This document shows, in pieces, positions 23,906-32,715 of a stretch of DNA of 64,000 nucleotides. Numbering within the stretch: position 1 is the first letter of the stretch; each line of letters opens with the position of its first letter. Origin of the DNA: Sporichthyaceae bacterium (GTDB lineage: Bacteria; Actinomycetota; Actinomycetes; Sporichthyales; Sporichthyaceae); NCBI GenBank assembly GCA_036269075.1, contig DATASX010000085.1:47771-111770 (forward strand), given 5' to 3'. Both the position numbers and the translations under genes were made by a program. A model generated the notes under the pieces. It was not told the DNA's origin, searched no databases, and worked only from the letters and a program-made list of their open reading frames with translations.

Positions 23906-25972
23906 CTAGGCGTGGGCGTCGGCCGGGTGGCGGCTCAGGGCGTGATGCATGGTCATCCGGGTCCCGTGTCCGTCGCGCACCGTCTCGACCCGGCTGCTGA
24001 ATGCGTGGATCAGCTTCAGGCCACGACCGCGGACGGACTCCCGGAAGCTCGCCGAGGAGTCACCGGTCCAGCGCCCGCAGTCGCTGACCGTAGTGGCCAA
24101 CCCGTCGGGGTGCAGGAACGCCTCGATGCTGATCGTGGCGGGTCGGTCCGGGTCGGTGCCGTGGTCGACGGCGTTGCTGAGCGCCTCCCCGACGCTGATC
24201 AGGATCCCGCCGCGTACCTGGGCGTCCGCACAGTGGGGCTCCAGCCAGACGCCCAGGGCGTGCCGCAGTTCGACGGCCTGCTCCGTCGTCGCCGGCATCA
24301 CCTGGACGAAGCTGTGCGACGTCACCCCGGGCGGGCGCACGGCCAGCAGCGCGACCTCGTCGGTGAATCCCTCGGGCCCGGACATGCGCTCCAGCAGGTG
24401 CGCGCAGACCGCCCCGACCGGCAGCACGGCGCACTCGGCGGCGGCGCGGGCCAACCGGGCCGAGCCGGCATCGACCGCTTCGCCGGGCCGGGCCACCAGG
24501 CCGCTGGTGAACAGCACGAGCAGCGAGCCTGGCGCCAACTCAGCGTAGGCAGATCCCGCCGGGTCGCCCGGGGACCAAGCGGCCGGCGCCGGCCGGCGTC
24601 CCCCGGTCAGGTACTCGGTCCGCCCGTCGGGCCCGACCAGCAACGGACCCAGGTGTCCGGCGCAAGCGTATTCCAGGCTGTACGTCGCGGAGTCGAGCAC
24701 CGCGTGGACGACGGAAGCGCCTTCCGCGCCGCGCACGGTGCGGGCGTGGGCCGACACCACGTCAAGGACGGCACCGGGGCCGTCGCTCGAAGCCGCGGCC
24801 ACGGCCAGCGCCGTGCGAAGCCTGCTCATGGCAGCAGTGGCGGGTAGTCCCTGCCCGGGTACCTCCCCGACGCCCAACGCGGTCCGGTCGGCGGTCGCGC
24901 CCGGCGCGGCCAGATACCAGTGCCCACCGAGCCCGGCGCCGTACGCGGCCGGCCGGTGGGCCGCGGCGACCGCCGCCGTGGTCGAGGACCGGTCGAGGTC
25001 GAGCAACAGGGTCTGCAGTTCGGCGGCGGCCTGCCGGTCCTCGTCGACCGCCCGCACCCGGGCCAGGGCCGGTCCGGCCAAGGCCACCGCGGCGGTCAGG
25101 TCGGCGAGTTCGACGGGGGAGAACGACCGCGGCCGCGACCAGCCCAGCGTCAGGGCGCCGATGCACTGACCGGCCTGATCCCGAAGCGGGTTGAACACCA
25201 ATGTGCCGAGCACATGGGCGAAATCGGACAGCACCGAGTGATGCAGCGCATGGCCCTGGGTGGTGTCGGTGACGACCACCATGCGCCCGGTGCGCACCGA
25301 TTCGGCCATCGGTCCGGGGGCGTCCAGGGCGACGGCGAAGTACCGGTCGCGCTGCTCGGTCGGGATGTCTCCGACGAACAGGATCCGCAATGTGCCCTCG
25401 TCCGGCACGACGGTCCCCAGCGCGACGGCGTCGGCGGCCGCACAGGCCTCCGGACACCGCAGGAACGCGGCCGCGACGTCCGGCTCGCGTCCGGCAGCAT
25501 CCAACGCGGCCCGCAGGCCGGCCAGTCGCACGGCCGGCCCGGCGAGCTCGTTGATCGTGCCGAACACCGCGCAGACAGTGCCGTCCTCGGCGAAGACCGG
25601 CACGGTGACCAGGGACGACTCCCGCTGTGCGGCACCGTCCGGCTCGGCCGCCGGCAGCGCGACCGACGCCGACCTCGCGGTCTGGCTCACCGAGTCCAGC
25701 AGCCCGCGGAACGCCGGTTCGACCGGCGAGCCCGCGGCCATCAGCGGATGCCGATCGCCGAGCAGAGCGTGGCATGCGTCGTTGTGGACCTGGTGCCACG
25801 CGGCGGGCCCGCCGAACCAGACGACCGCGGGGAAGGGGGCGCTCAGCACCAGCCCGACGGCGGTGCGTACCGGTGCCGGGTACGCGTCCCAGTCGATGCG
25901 CGCCGCGGGCAGGCCCGTCCGGCCCCCCGCGGCCATAGCTGCCGCGACGTCGCGCGGGAGGTCGCCAGCCAC
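23906..25972 (-). CDS. SpoIIE-type regulator: PAS-like, GAF, degenerate PP2C, HATPase (RsbW-like)
   Basis: 688 residues in four parts: a PAS-like N-terminus (AVVWFGGPAAWHQVHNDAC), a GAF domain (about 150-310), a SpoIIE/PP2C domain (about 330-540) and a C-terminal GHKL ATPase (ISVGEALSNAVDHG, SVRGRGLKLIHA). The family normally couples a sensed signal to an anti-sigma/anti-anti-sigma partner switch. The phosphatase metal motifs are altered: the usual GGDWYD is GGHWYL (His351) and GDVxGHG is GEVPGQG, although the late TDEVALLAVR is kept. The phosphatase may therefore be inactive. Confidence 0.85.
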   Translation of the reverse strand: MAGDLPRDVAAAMAAGGRTGLPAARIDWDAYPAPVRTAVGLVLSAPFPAVVWFGGPAAWHQVHNDACHALLGDRHPLMAAGSPVEPAFRGLLDSVSQTARSASVALPAAEPDGAAQRESSLVTVPVFAEDGTVCAVFGTINELAGPAVRLAGLRAALDAAGREPDVAAAFLRCPEACAAADAVALGTVVPDEGTLRILFVGDIPTEQRDRYFAVALDAPGPMAESVRTGRMVVVTDTTQGHALHHSVLSDFAHVLGTLVFNPLRDQAGQCIGALTLGWSRPRSFSPVELADLTAAVALAGPALARVRAVDEDRQAAAELQTLLLDLDRSSTTAAVAAAHRPAAYGAGLGGHWYLAAPGATADRTALGVGEVPGQGLPATAAMSRLRTALAVAAASSDGPGAVLDVVSAHARTVRGAEGASVVHAVLDSATYSLEYACAGHLGPLLVGPDGRTEYLTGGRRPAPAAWSPGDPAGSAYAELAPGSLLVLFTSGLVARPGEAVDAGSARLARAAAECAVLPVGAVCAHLLERMSGPEGFTDEVALLAVRPPGVTSHSFVQVMPATTEQAVELRHALGVWLEPHCADAQVRGGILISVGEALSNAVDHGTDPDRPATISIEAFLHPDGLATTVSDCGRWTGDSSASFRESVRGRGLKLIHAFSSRVETVRDGHGTRMTMHHALSRHPADAHA

Positions 25973-26306
25973 GCCCCAAGCCTACGAGGGAGACGGCCGA
26001 ATCCGGGGTAATGGGCGCAGAACGGGGCCCCAAGGGCCAGTTCACTCATCGGCCACGTCGGGTCCATCCGGCCGTCGATCGAGGTCAACCGACCGTCCAC
26101 GCCGACCCGCGTCGAGTGCCCGGAACCCGCTTCTCGGTGCGATGACGGGACGGATTTGTCGAGCGCTCGGGCAGGCAAAATGCCCAGCCTGGCAGGGAAA
26201 CAGATGCCCATGGCCCGCGCACACGGGTTGTCCTGCACCGGTTCGCACCGCCACCATCCAAGATCAATCCGAACTTCCGGACGCAGTCGCGGAGAGGAGG
26301 CAGCCG
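25973..26306. other. Divergent intergenic region
   Basis: No gene supported. It should contain promoters for the SpoIIE-like gene and the plus-strand gene at 26307. GGCAGGCAAAATGCC near 26170 is a short inverted repeat of unknown meaning. Confidence 0.4.
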
Positions 26307-26633
26307 GTGAGCACCTACACGGTGCGGTGCGAGTGGGACGACGGCACCTGGCTCGTGACCACCCTGCCGGTGGCCTCGGTGGTCCGCGTCCACTGCCGGC
26401 GGTTGGACCAGGTCGAGGCCCGGTTCTCCCGCGCGGTGCACGACCTGACCGGTGAGCCGGTCGGGCAGATCAGCGTGGAGATCGGCGAGTTGGTCGGCGT
26501 CGCGGAATTGCGCGGCGGGCGATGGGACACCGACGCGAACGACCCGGCCCCCGGTCCGGCCGAACCGCGGCCGCCCGCGCCGCCCCCGTTGCCCGTTCCG
26601 TCTCGCCGGCGGCCGTCGATCTCGTTCGGCTGA
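26307..26633 (+). CDS. Small hypothetical protein with Pro-rich tail (108 aa)
   Basis: GTG 26307 follows GGAGAGGAGG by six bases. The first about 70 residues (TYTVRCEWDDGTWLVTTLP, then a helix with RLDQVEARFSRAVHDLTG) resemble the HicB-like fold in its strand-helix pattern, but similarity is weak. The rest is Pro/Arg-rich (EPRPPAPPPLPVP). No HicA toxin gene is adjacent. It may be co-transcribed with alkA, 18 bases downstream. Confidence 0.65.
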   Translation: MSTYTVRCEWDDGTWLVTTLPVASVVRVHCRRLDQVEARFSRAVHDLTGEPVGQISVEIGELVGVAELRGGRWDTDANDPAPGPAEPRPPAPPPLPVPSRRRPSISFG

Positions 26634-26651
26634 GCCGTATCCTCCGAAACC

Positions 26652-27293
26652 GTGCCGCCCACCCGTGCCCGCCGGCTCACCTACCGGCAGGCCGCCCTTG
26701 AGTTGGGCGCGCGCGACCCGGTGATCGCCGGTTTGATCGCCGAGTGCGGCCTGCCGGATGTGGCCACCTCGACCGAGACCCATTTCGCGACGCTGGTACG
26801 TGCCGTCACCCACCAGCAGCTGGCCGGTAAGGCCGCGCGGACCATCCACGGCCGGGTGCTGGTCGCACTCGGTGGCGAGGCCACCCCCGAGGCCCTGCTG
26901 GGTCTGCCCACCGAGGCGTTGCGGGCCGCGGGGCTGTCGGCCGCCAAGATCGCGTCCGTGCAGGATCTGGCGGCCAAGGTGCTGGACGGCACGGTCGTGC
27001 TCGACCCGGCCGGCCTGGCCCGGGAGAGCGACCAGGAGATCGTCCAGCGGCTGACCTCGGTCCGCGGCATCGGCACGTGGACGGCGCAGATGTTCCTGAT
27101 GATCCAACTGCGGCGGCTGGACGTGTGGCCGATCGGGGACCTGGGCGTGCGCAAAGGATTCGGGCTCGCCTGGTCGGTGCCGACCCCGACCCCGAAGGCT
27201 CTGGAACTGCTCGGCGAGCCCTACCGCCCTTACCGCAGCGTGGTCGCCTGGTACTGCTGGCGGGCCGTCGAACTCCGTCCGGCGGCAACCTGA
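26652..27293 (+). CDS. alkA: DNA-3-methyladenine glycosylase II (AlkA, HhH-GPD)
   Basis: 213 residues. THQQLAGKAARTIHGRV opens the domain, the helix-hairpin-helix is SVRGIGTWTAQMFLM, and the catalytic Asp is D163 in WPIGDLGVRKG. It removes alkylated purines and pyrimidines from DNA. The N-terminal TBP-like domain of E. coli AlkA is absent, as in the short actinobacterial form. No LexA box was seen upstream. Confidence 0.9.
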   Translation: MPPTRARRLTYRQAALELGARDPVIAGLIAECGLPDVATSTETHFATLVRAVTHQQLAGKAARTIHGRVLVALGGEATPEALLGLPTEALRAAGLSAAKIASVQDLAAKVLDGTVVLDPAGLARESDQEIVQRLTSVRGIGTWTAQMFLMIQLRRLDVWPIGDLGVRKGFGLAWSVPTPTPKALELLGEPYRPYRSVVAWYCWRAVELRPAAT

Positions 27294-27324
27294 GAACGCG
27301 TTTCGGGCGCAGACCTGCGGCTCG

Positions 27325-28767
27325 ATGGCGACAATCGATGCCAACGGTGCTCGGAAGGTCCCGGCGTCCGGAGCGGAATGGCGGGTGGGGACGGTGGTCC
27401 CAGGTGCGGGAGCGGGGAGCCTGCTCGCGGATCTGACCGATGTGGTCGGCCCGCGCTTCGTGCGCACGGATCCGGCCGCTCTGGCCGGCCACGTGCAGGA
27501 CTGGACCGGACGTTTTCGGGGTTCCGCGGCGGCGGCGATTGCCCCGGCGGACACCGCCGAGGTGGCCGCGGTCCTGGCCCGCTGCAAGCAGGCCGGGATT
27601 TCCGTGGTGCCGCAGGGCGGCAACACCGGTCTGGTGGCCGGCGGGGTGCCCGACGGTGGCGTCGTCCTGGATCTGCGCAGGCTGAACTCGGTGCGTCTGG
27701 ACAGCGACCTGGCGCAGGTGACGGCGGGCGCGGGGGTGACCATCGCGGACCTGGCGGCCCATGCGACGCGCCACGGCCTGCGGTACGCGGTGGACCTGGC
27801 CAGCCGCAGCTCGGCGACCGTCGGCGGCACGATCGCGACCAACGCCGGTGGCCTGCGCGCCGGACGGTTGGGCGACACGAGGGCGCAGATTCTCGGTCTG
27901 GAGATGGTCCTGGCCGACGGTCAGGTGCTGTCCCGGCTCGACGGTCCGCTGCGCGACAACACCGGCTACTGGCTGCCGGGAATCGTGTGCGGCAGCGAGG
28001 GAACGTTGGCTGTCGTGACCGCGGCCCGACTGCGGCTGCTGCCGGCACCGCTGGGTCAGGCGGTGGCGTTGCTGACGTTCGCCGACCTCGAGGCCGCCGT
28101 CGCGGCCGCCACCGTGTTGCGTCGCGAACAGGCCTGCGAGGCCGTCGAGCTGCTGCTGCCCAGCGGCATCGACCTGGTCTGCGACCGGATGGAACTGGCC
28201 AAGCCGTTCCCGAACCGGTTCGGTGCCGCGATCCTCACCGAGTTCACCGCCCGCGACGACGCGAGCGACGCGCAGGCCGCGCTGGAGTACGGCGTGGGGC
28301 GCCTGTTCGGGGTTCTGGACGGGGCGGTCGGGATCGACCCGCCGGGTCGTCGACGCCTGTGGGCCTACCGCGAACTGCACACCGAGGCCATCAGTCGTGT
28401 CGGCAGCGCCCACAAACTTGACGTCGCCCTGCCGTTGGGCCGGCTCGCCGGTTTCGTCGACGAGCTGCGGCGCACCCTGCGGGACCGGTGGCCGCACACC
28501 CAGCTGTGGTTGTTCGGGCACGTCGGGGACGGCAACGTGCACGTCAACATCACCGGCGCCGCCCCGGACGACCACGACCTCGACGACGCCGTGCTCACGT
28601 TGGTGGCGGCCAACGGTGGGTCGATCAGCGCCGAGCACGGGATCGGCCGGGCCAAGCGCCGATGGCTGCCGCTCGTGCGGACCCCGGCCGAGCTCGAGCT
28701 GTGGCGCGCGCTGAAGAACACCTTCGATCCCACCGGAGTGCTCAACCCCGGTGTGCTCGTCCCCTGA
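27325..28767 (+). CDS. FAD-linked oxidase (GlcD / D-2-hydroxyacid dehydrogenase family)
   Basis: 480 residues. The FAD-binding PCMH domain has VVPQGGNTGLVAGGVPDGG and GGTIATNAGGLRAGRLGD. The C-terminal FAD-oxidase domain has HVGDGNVHVNI (metal or substrate His) and ISAEHGIGRAKRRWLP. The family oxidises D-2-hydroxy acids such as D-lactate, glycolate or D-2-hydroxyglutarate. The start is ATG 27325; GTG 27400 is an alternative. Confidence 0.9.
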   Translation: MATIDANGARKVPASGAEWRVGTVVPGAGAGSLLADLTDVVGPRFVRTDPAALAGHVQDWTGRFRGSAAAAIAPADTAEVAAVLARCKQAGISVVPQGGNTGLVAGGVPDGGVVLDLRRLNSVRLDSDLAQVTAGAGVTIADLAAHATRHGLRYAVDLASRSSATVGGTIATNAGGLRAGRLGDTRAQILGLEMVLADGQVLSRLDGPLRDNTGYWLPGIVCGSEGTLAVVTAARLRLLPAPLGQAVALLTFADLEAAVAAATVLRREQACEAVELLLPSGIDLVCDRMELAKPFPNRFGAAILTEFTARDDASDAQAALEYGVGRLFGVLDGAVGIDPPGRRRLWAYRELHTEAISRVGSAHKLDVALPLGRLAGFVDELRRTLRDRWPHTQLWLFGHVGDGNVHVNITGAAPDDHDLDDAVLTLVAANGGSISAEHGIGRAKRRWLPLVRTPAELELWRALKNTFDPTGVLNPGVLVP

Positions 28768-28780
28768 CCCAGGACGCTGA

Positions 28781-28795
28781 CTGACGCGCCGTCAG
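28781..28795. repeat. CTGAC-N5-GTCAG palindrome, copy 7
   Basis: CTGACGCGCCGTCAG, in the short gap between the convergent FAD-oxidase and exporter genes. Confidence 0.75.
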
Positions 28796-28799
28796 AAGC

Positions 28800-30470
28800 T
28801 CACAGGTCGAACTGCGCAGGCGCAGCCACCAGCAGTCCGGACAAGAGCTGACCAGTCGTCAGAACGCTCGCCCGTCGCGGTTGTCTGGCCGGAAGCCAGA
28901 CCGCTGCCACGACAGCTCCGGCGATCACGACCCCGGCGGCCGCCAGGACGGTCACGTCCATGGCGTGCACGAACGAGGTGGCGGCCGCACCGGCGACGCC
29001 GGCCGCGTCCGCCCCGGCGGCGTCGTGGCCGAAGGCCAGGGTCTGACCGATTCCGCCACGGGCCGCTGCCGGGACGGTCGTCTCGTCGAGCTGCCCGGAC
29101 AACCCGTCCGCGTAACGGGCCGCCAGCAGACTGCCGAGCACCGCGACGCCCAGCGCCCCGCCCACCTGTCGCGCGGTGTCGTTGACCGCCGAGCCGATCC
29201 CGGCCTTCTCGGCCGGCAGCGAGGCCATCACCGCGTCGGTCGCGGGAGCCATCGCCATGCCGACCCCGAAGCCGATGATGCCCAGCGCGAGCCCGAGTTT
29301 CGGGTAGCCGTCCGATGGGGTGATCGTCGCTATCAGGCTCAGGCCCAGGCTGGTCACCGCCAGACCGGGCGCGACCGCGAACTTCGTCGCGTGCCGCTGG
29401 GACAGGACGATGCCGAGCGGAGCACCAAGTGCCATGGTCGCGAACGGCAGCAGGCGCGCACCGGTGCCCAGAGCGTTGTAACCGAGCACGAACTGCAGGT
29501 ACTGGGAGAGGAAGAACAGCGCACCGACCAGCGCGAACGAGGCCAGGCTGATCACGGCCGAGCAGACCGAGAAGTCGCGGTCCCGGAAGAACCCCATGTC
29601 GAGCATCGGCGCCGCGGTACGCCGTTCCCACAGCACGAAGACCACGAGCACACCGGCTCCGGCCAGCATGAGGAGCAGGATCAACGGGTCGGTCCAGCCC
29701 CGGACCGGCGCCTGGATGAAGGCCCAGACCAGCGCGGCCAACCCGGCGACGCTGGAGGCCATCCCGATCAGGTCGGCGCGTGGCGCCGCGGGGTCGCGAC
29801 TCTCCGGTACCAGCACCCGACCCAGCGCCACGGTGCCGACCGCCACCGGGACGTTGATCAGGAAGACCGAGCCCCACCAGAAGTGCATCAGCAACCAGCC
29901 GCCCAGCGACGGCCCGCCGATGATGCCCAGGCCCGCGACCGCGGCCCAGATACCGATCGCCTTGGCCCGTTCGGCGGGGTCGGTGAAGACGGTGATGATG
30001 ATCGACAGGGTGGCGGGCATGATCGCTGCGGCGCCTATTCCCATGAACGCGCGCGCCGCGATCAGTTGGTCGGCGCCGGCCGCCCATGCCGCCCACAACG
30101 AGGACAAGCCGAAGATCGTCATCCCGACGAACAGTGCGCGGCGCCGACCGAAGCGATCGCCCAGGGTGCCCGCCGTCAGCAGCAGCCCGGCGAAGATCAA
30201 CGTGTAGCTGTCGACGATCCACTGCAGCTGGCTGCCGGTGGCGTGCAGGTCCCGCACCAACGTCGGCAGCGCCACGTTGAGGACGGTGTTGTCCAGACCG
30301 ATCAACGTCAGCGACAGACACATCACGCCCAACGTCGCCCAGCGTCGACGATGGACCTTGTCGGGTTCCCAGTGCGCCGCCGCGGAAATCGGGGCCCAGC
30401 TGCGCGGCAACGCGACGAATTGCGGGCGCGCGCGGTCAGGTGACCGGGCCGGGGCGAGCTGTGCATCCAT
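28800..30470 (-). CDS. MFS exporter, DHA2 (EmrB/QacA) family
   Basis: 556 residues with about 14 helices. LDNTVLNVALPTLVRDL in helix 1, GDRFGRRRALFVG (motif A) and the C-terminal GIGSAVNDTARQVGGALGVA are diagnostic. It is a proton-driven multidrug-type exporter in the cytoplasmic membrane. The start is ATG 30470; a GGTCA-GG-TGACC inverted repeat lies within its first codons (about 30433-30444). Confidence 0.9.
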   Translation of the reverse strand: MDAQLAPARSPDRARPQFVALPRSWAPISAAAHWEPDKVHRRRWATLGVMCLSLTLIGLDNTVLNVALPTLVRDLHATGSQLQWIVDSYTLIFAGLLLTAGTLGDRFGRRRALFVGMTIFGLSSLWAAWAAGADQLIAARAFMGIGAAAIMPATLSIIITVFTDPAERAKAIGIWAAVAGLGIIGGPSLGGWLLMHFWWGSVFLINVPVAVGTVALGRVLVPESRDPAAPRADLIGMASSVAGLAALVWAFIQAPVRGWTDPLILLLMLAGAGVLVVFVLWERRTAAPMLDMGFFRDRDFSVCSAVISLASFALVGALFFLSQYLQFVLGYNALGTGARLLPFATMALGAPLGIVLSQRHATKFAVAPGLAVTSLGLSLIATITPSDGYPKLGLALGIIGFGVGMAMAPATDAVMASLPAEKAGIGSAVNDTARQVGGALGVAVLGSLLAARYADGLSGQLDETTVPAAARGGIGQTLAFGHDAAGADAAGVAGAAATSFVHAMDVTVLAAAGVVIAGAVVAAVWLPARQPRRASVLTTGQLLSGLLVAAPAQFDL

Positions 30471-30565
30471 CCGTCACCTCCGGATCGGCGGACACGTCCG
30501 CGGGCCGACCATCGGGAACGGCAGGAAACTTTCTCACAATCGCCTGGGACTGGACACCGACCGCT

Positions 30566-30601
30566 GGACGCCGGCAGCCGAGCTTCGGGCTGCCGGCGTC
30601 C
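30566..30601 (-). terminator. Hairpin terminator
   Basis: A perfect 14-bp stem (GGACGCCGGCAGCC and its complement) with an 8-nt loop, just downstream of the minus-strand gene at 30617. No T-run. Confidence 0.65.
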
Positions 30602-30616
30602 GCGTCGGGTTCCGGC

Positions 30617-31090
30617 TCAGTTGTGACGCAGGCGGCCTGCCGCTACCGCGGCCAGGCCGACGCCGCCGAGGACCAGGCCGAGCGGCGCGAGCGGCAGGCC
30701 GTGGGAGTCGGTCTCGGTGGCCTGACCACCGGTCCCGGCCTTCACCGTCTGCGGCTTCGCGGCAGCGGCGCCCGTTGCGCCCTTGGCCGTGCCGCCCGAA
30801 CTCGACGTGGTCGCCTTGGCGGCCGCCGGGGCAGGCGAAGCGGTCTTGGTGCCCGCGGCGGGCGCGGTCGCCTTGCCGACCGCGCAGCCGGGCATCTGGG
30901 CCACCGGCATCTTCATGCCGTCAGGCATGGTCATCATGCCCTGGGCGTCGGCGGTGCAATCGGCCGTCGGCTCGCTCTGGACCGCGGCGCCGGCGGTACC
31001 TACGGCGAGCATCAACACGACCGACGCGCCGGTAAGAACCGGCAGAGCCCGTCCCGCGATGGAAGGCGCGAAGCCTCGTTGACGTCCCAC
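30617..31090 (-). CDS. Surface-anchored Met-rich protein (157 aa)
   Basis: GTG at 31088-31090 follows GAGGAGG. A signal peptide (PVLTGASVVLMLAVGTAGAA) precedes a Cys- and Met-rich segment (GMMTMPDGMKMPVAQMPGC). An Ala/Thr/Lys low-complexity stalk and a C-terminal helix with a basic end (GLVLGGVGLAAVAAGRLRHN) complete the protein. The layout is of a cell-surface protein held by its C-terminal helix. Met clusters bind Cu(I) in known copper proteins; that role here is inference. Confidence 0.7.
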   Translation of the reverse strand: MGRQRGFAPSIAGRALPVLTGASVVLMLAVGTAGAAVQSEPTADCTADAQGMMTMPDGMKMPVAQMPGCAVGKATAPAAGTKTASPAPAAAKATTSSSGGTAKGATGAAAAKPQTVKAGTGGQATETDSHGLPLAPLGLVLGGVGLAAVAAGRLRHN

Positions 31091-31497
31091 GGGGTCCTCC
31101 TCGACAAGTCCGCTCCGACCAAGCCCGGGTTCGGGCCGGCCCGCGATCGGTTCCGCTCGCGCCAACTGTCGACCTTGTGGGTGTTCCAGGTCCAACAACG
31201 GAGCAAAGACCTGTCCAAGATCATCCATGCGGTTTCGCCGGGCCCGGTTCGGCGGGCACCTGAACGCCTCGGCCGTCGGCTCCTCGCGGAAGTGGTTCGG
31301 TGCGGGGTCTGGACGCCGGCCGAGGAACGGGACATAGTGGGAAATAACCCGATTATCAGTAGGTTGCTGATTCGTTCATCGAGCTTGTGCTGCCGAATTG
31401 CGCCCAGTACCGGCGTTTCGGGCATCGAGCTCTGCTCGGAACGCCGTCGTAGAACCCGACTGTGCGTAGGCCCTGTCCCCGGATCGGAGTTGACGAG
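31091..31497. other. Divergent intergenic region with an AT-rich patch
   Basis: No gene supported. An unusually AT-rich patch around 31335-31382 (GAAATAACCCGATTATCAG) stands out from the GC-rich background and is a plausible promoter for the secreted-protein gene at 31498. Confidence 0.45.
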
Positions 31498-32001
31498 ATG
31501 AAGTCTGCTTTCGCCGCCGCAACCCTGTGTTCCCTTGTGGCGGCCGCGACCCTGCTGCCGGCCGCTGCTGCCGGCGCCCATGACGCGGATGGACCCGGTG
31601 GGAACGCCTGCAGCGTCGTCGGGTCCGTCGCGAGCCCCGGCGGGCTGAAGTACACACCCGCCGACGGCTCGTACGTGATCCACGGCGTCATGGACTGCAC
31701 GTCCCGGCAGTTCGGCCACGGCACGGTCAGTGGCCACGGCCACGGGGTCGTGGGGTGCATCGGCGGAGCGAGCCAGGCCGTGCTGGACGTGGCCTGGGAG
31801 AACGGAGCGCACAGCGAACTGTCGATGCAGACCGGCGACTTCACCTACGGCACCGGCGGTTACGGATTCGTCACCCACGGCGCGATGGACGGCAGCCACG
31901 TCGGCCTGATGTGGGGTCGCGAGGCCGCGGGCGCGGAATTCGCGTGCGCGGCGGACTCCGTTCGCTCCTACGAGTTCGCCGGGGGCCTCGGGTTCCACTG
32001 A
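31498..32001 (+). CDS. Secreted Gly/His-rich hypothetical protein (167 aa)
   Basis: A signal peptide (AAATLCSLVAAATLLPAAAAGA) precedes a strand-rich mature domain with four Cys (NACSVV, MDCTS, GCIGG, FACAAD) and a GHGTVSGHGHGVVG stretch. Family not recognised. The start ATG 31498 is set by the signal peptide. A hairpin terminator follows. Confidence 0.7.
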   Translation: MKSAFAAATLCSLVAAATLLPAAAAGAHDADGPGGNACSVVGSVASPGGLKYTPADGSYVIHGVMDCTSRQFGHGTVSGHGHGVVGCIGGASQAVLDVAWENGAHSELSMQTGDFTYGTGGYGFVTHGAMDGSHVGLMWGREAAGAEFACAADSVRSYEFAGGLGFH

Positions 32002-32024
32002 GGTCGACTGCTGCTGAACAACAT

Positions 32025-32064
32025 CGTGACGCCCGGGGCGCGCGCCGCCGCTCCGGGCGTCACG
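32025..32064 (+). terminator. Hairpin terminator
   Basis: A 12-bp perfect stem (CGTGACGCCCGG and CCGGGCGTCACG) with a 16-nt loop, 24 bases after the secreted-protein stop codon. Confidence 0.6.
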
Positions 32065-32103
32065 GCTGTCCCGGATCTGTTCGTGGCGATCGCAGGTTCG
32101 GTT

Positions 32104-32118
32104 CTGACGGTCCGTCAG
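32104..32118. repeat. CTGAC-N5-GTCAG palindrome, copy 8
   Basis: CTGACGGTCCGTCAG, arms extending to six bases; about 100 bases upstream of the marR-type gene. Confidence 0.75.
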
Positions 32119-32214
32119 AGTCGAATGGCAGATGACCGGAGGAACTCGCGCCCCCCAGTATTGGGTTCTCGACCTTCCGGATCTGGAATAATCGGATCTG
32201 ACGGAGGAGGCACC

Positions 32215-32715
32215 GTGCAGGTCGAGCAGGACGTGGATGCGGTCGAGTGGATGCGTGCCCGCTGGGCGGAGCACGGCGAACCCTCGCCGTCGCACTTCGC
32301 GGCGATGGCCTCGGTCATGCGCGCCGCGGCGGTGATGAGCGAAGCCGTCGAGCAGCGCCTGAAGAAGCTGAAGCTGAACCGCACGGGCTACCTGGTCCTG
32401 ATCACACTGCAGATGGCGCCGAACAACGAGCGACCGCTCGGGCAGCTCAGCCGGCAGCTGTTGGTGCACCCGACCACGGTCACGCTGCTGGTCGACCAAC
32501 TCGAGAAGCCGAAGCTGGTAACCCGGCTGGCTCACCCGACCGACCGTCGCACGGTGCTCGCCCGTCTGACGCCGAAGGGCCTCAAGGTCACCCAGGAAGC
32601 CAGCGCTTCCCTGGCCGAGATCGGTTTCGGGGTCGGCGACATCGACGCGGCGACCGCGGACCGCATCGTCGCCGACCTGCGGACCATGCGCCGCAGCATC
32701 GGCGACCTACGCTGA
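32215..32715 (+). CDS. MarR-family transcriptional regulator
   Basis: 166 residues. The winged HTH is in PLGQLSRQLLVHPTTVTLLV and the wing in LAHPTDRRTVLARLTPKG. GTG 32215 follows GGAGGAGG by four bases. A direct repeat CGGATCTG (32178-32185 and 32193-32200) flanks an AT-rich AATAAT just upstream and may be promoter or autoregulatory sequence. Its 3' end overlaps the convergent ArsR-type gene by nine bases. Confidence 0.88.
   Translation: MQVEQDVDAVEWMRARWAEHGEPSPSHFAAMASVMRAAAVMSEAVEQRLKKLKLNRTGYLVLITLQMAPNNERPLGQLSRQLLVHPTTVTLLVDQLEKPKLVTRLAHPTDRRTVLARLTPKGLKVTQEASASLAEIGFGVGDIDAATADRIVADLRTMRRSIGDLR

Noticed and set aside
26307..26633. HicB antitoxin of a toxin-antitoxin pair
   Set aside because: Only a loose strand-helix resemblance and no adjacent HicA-like gene.
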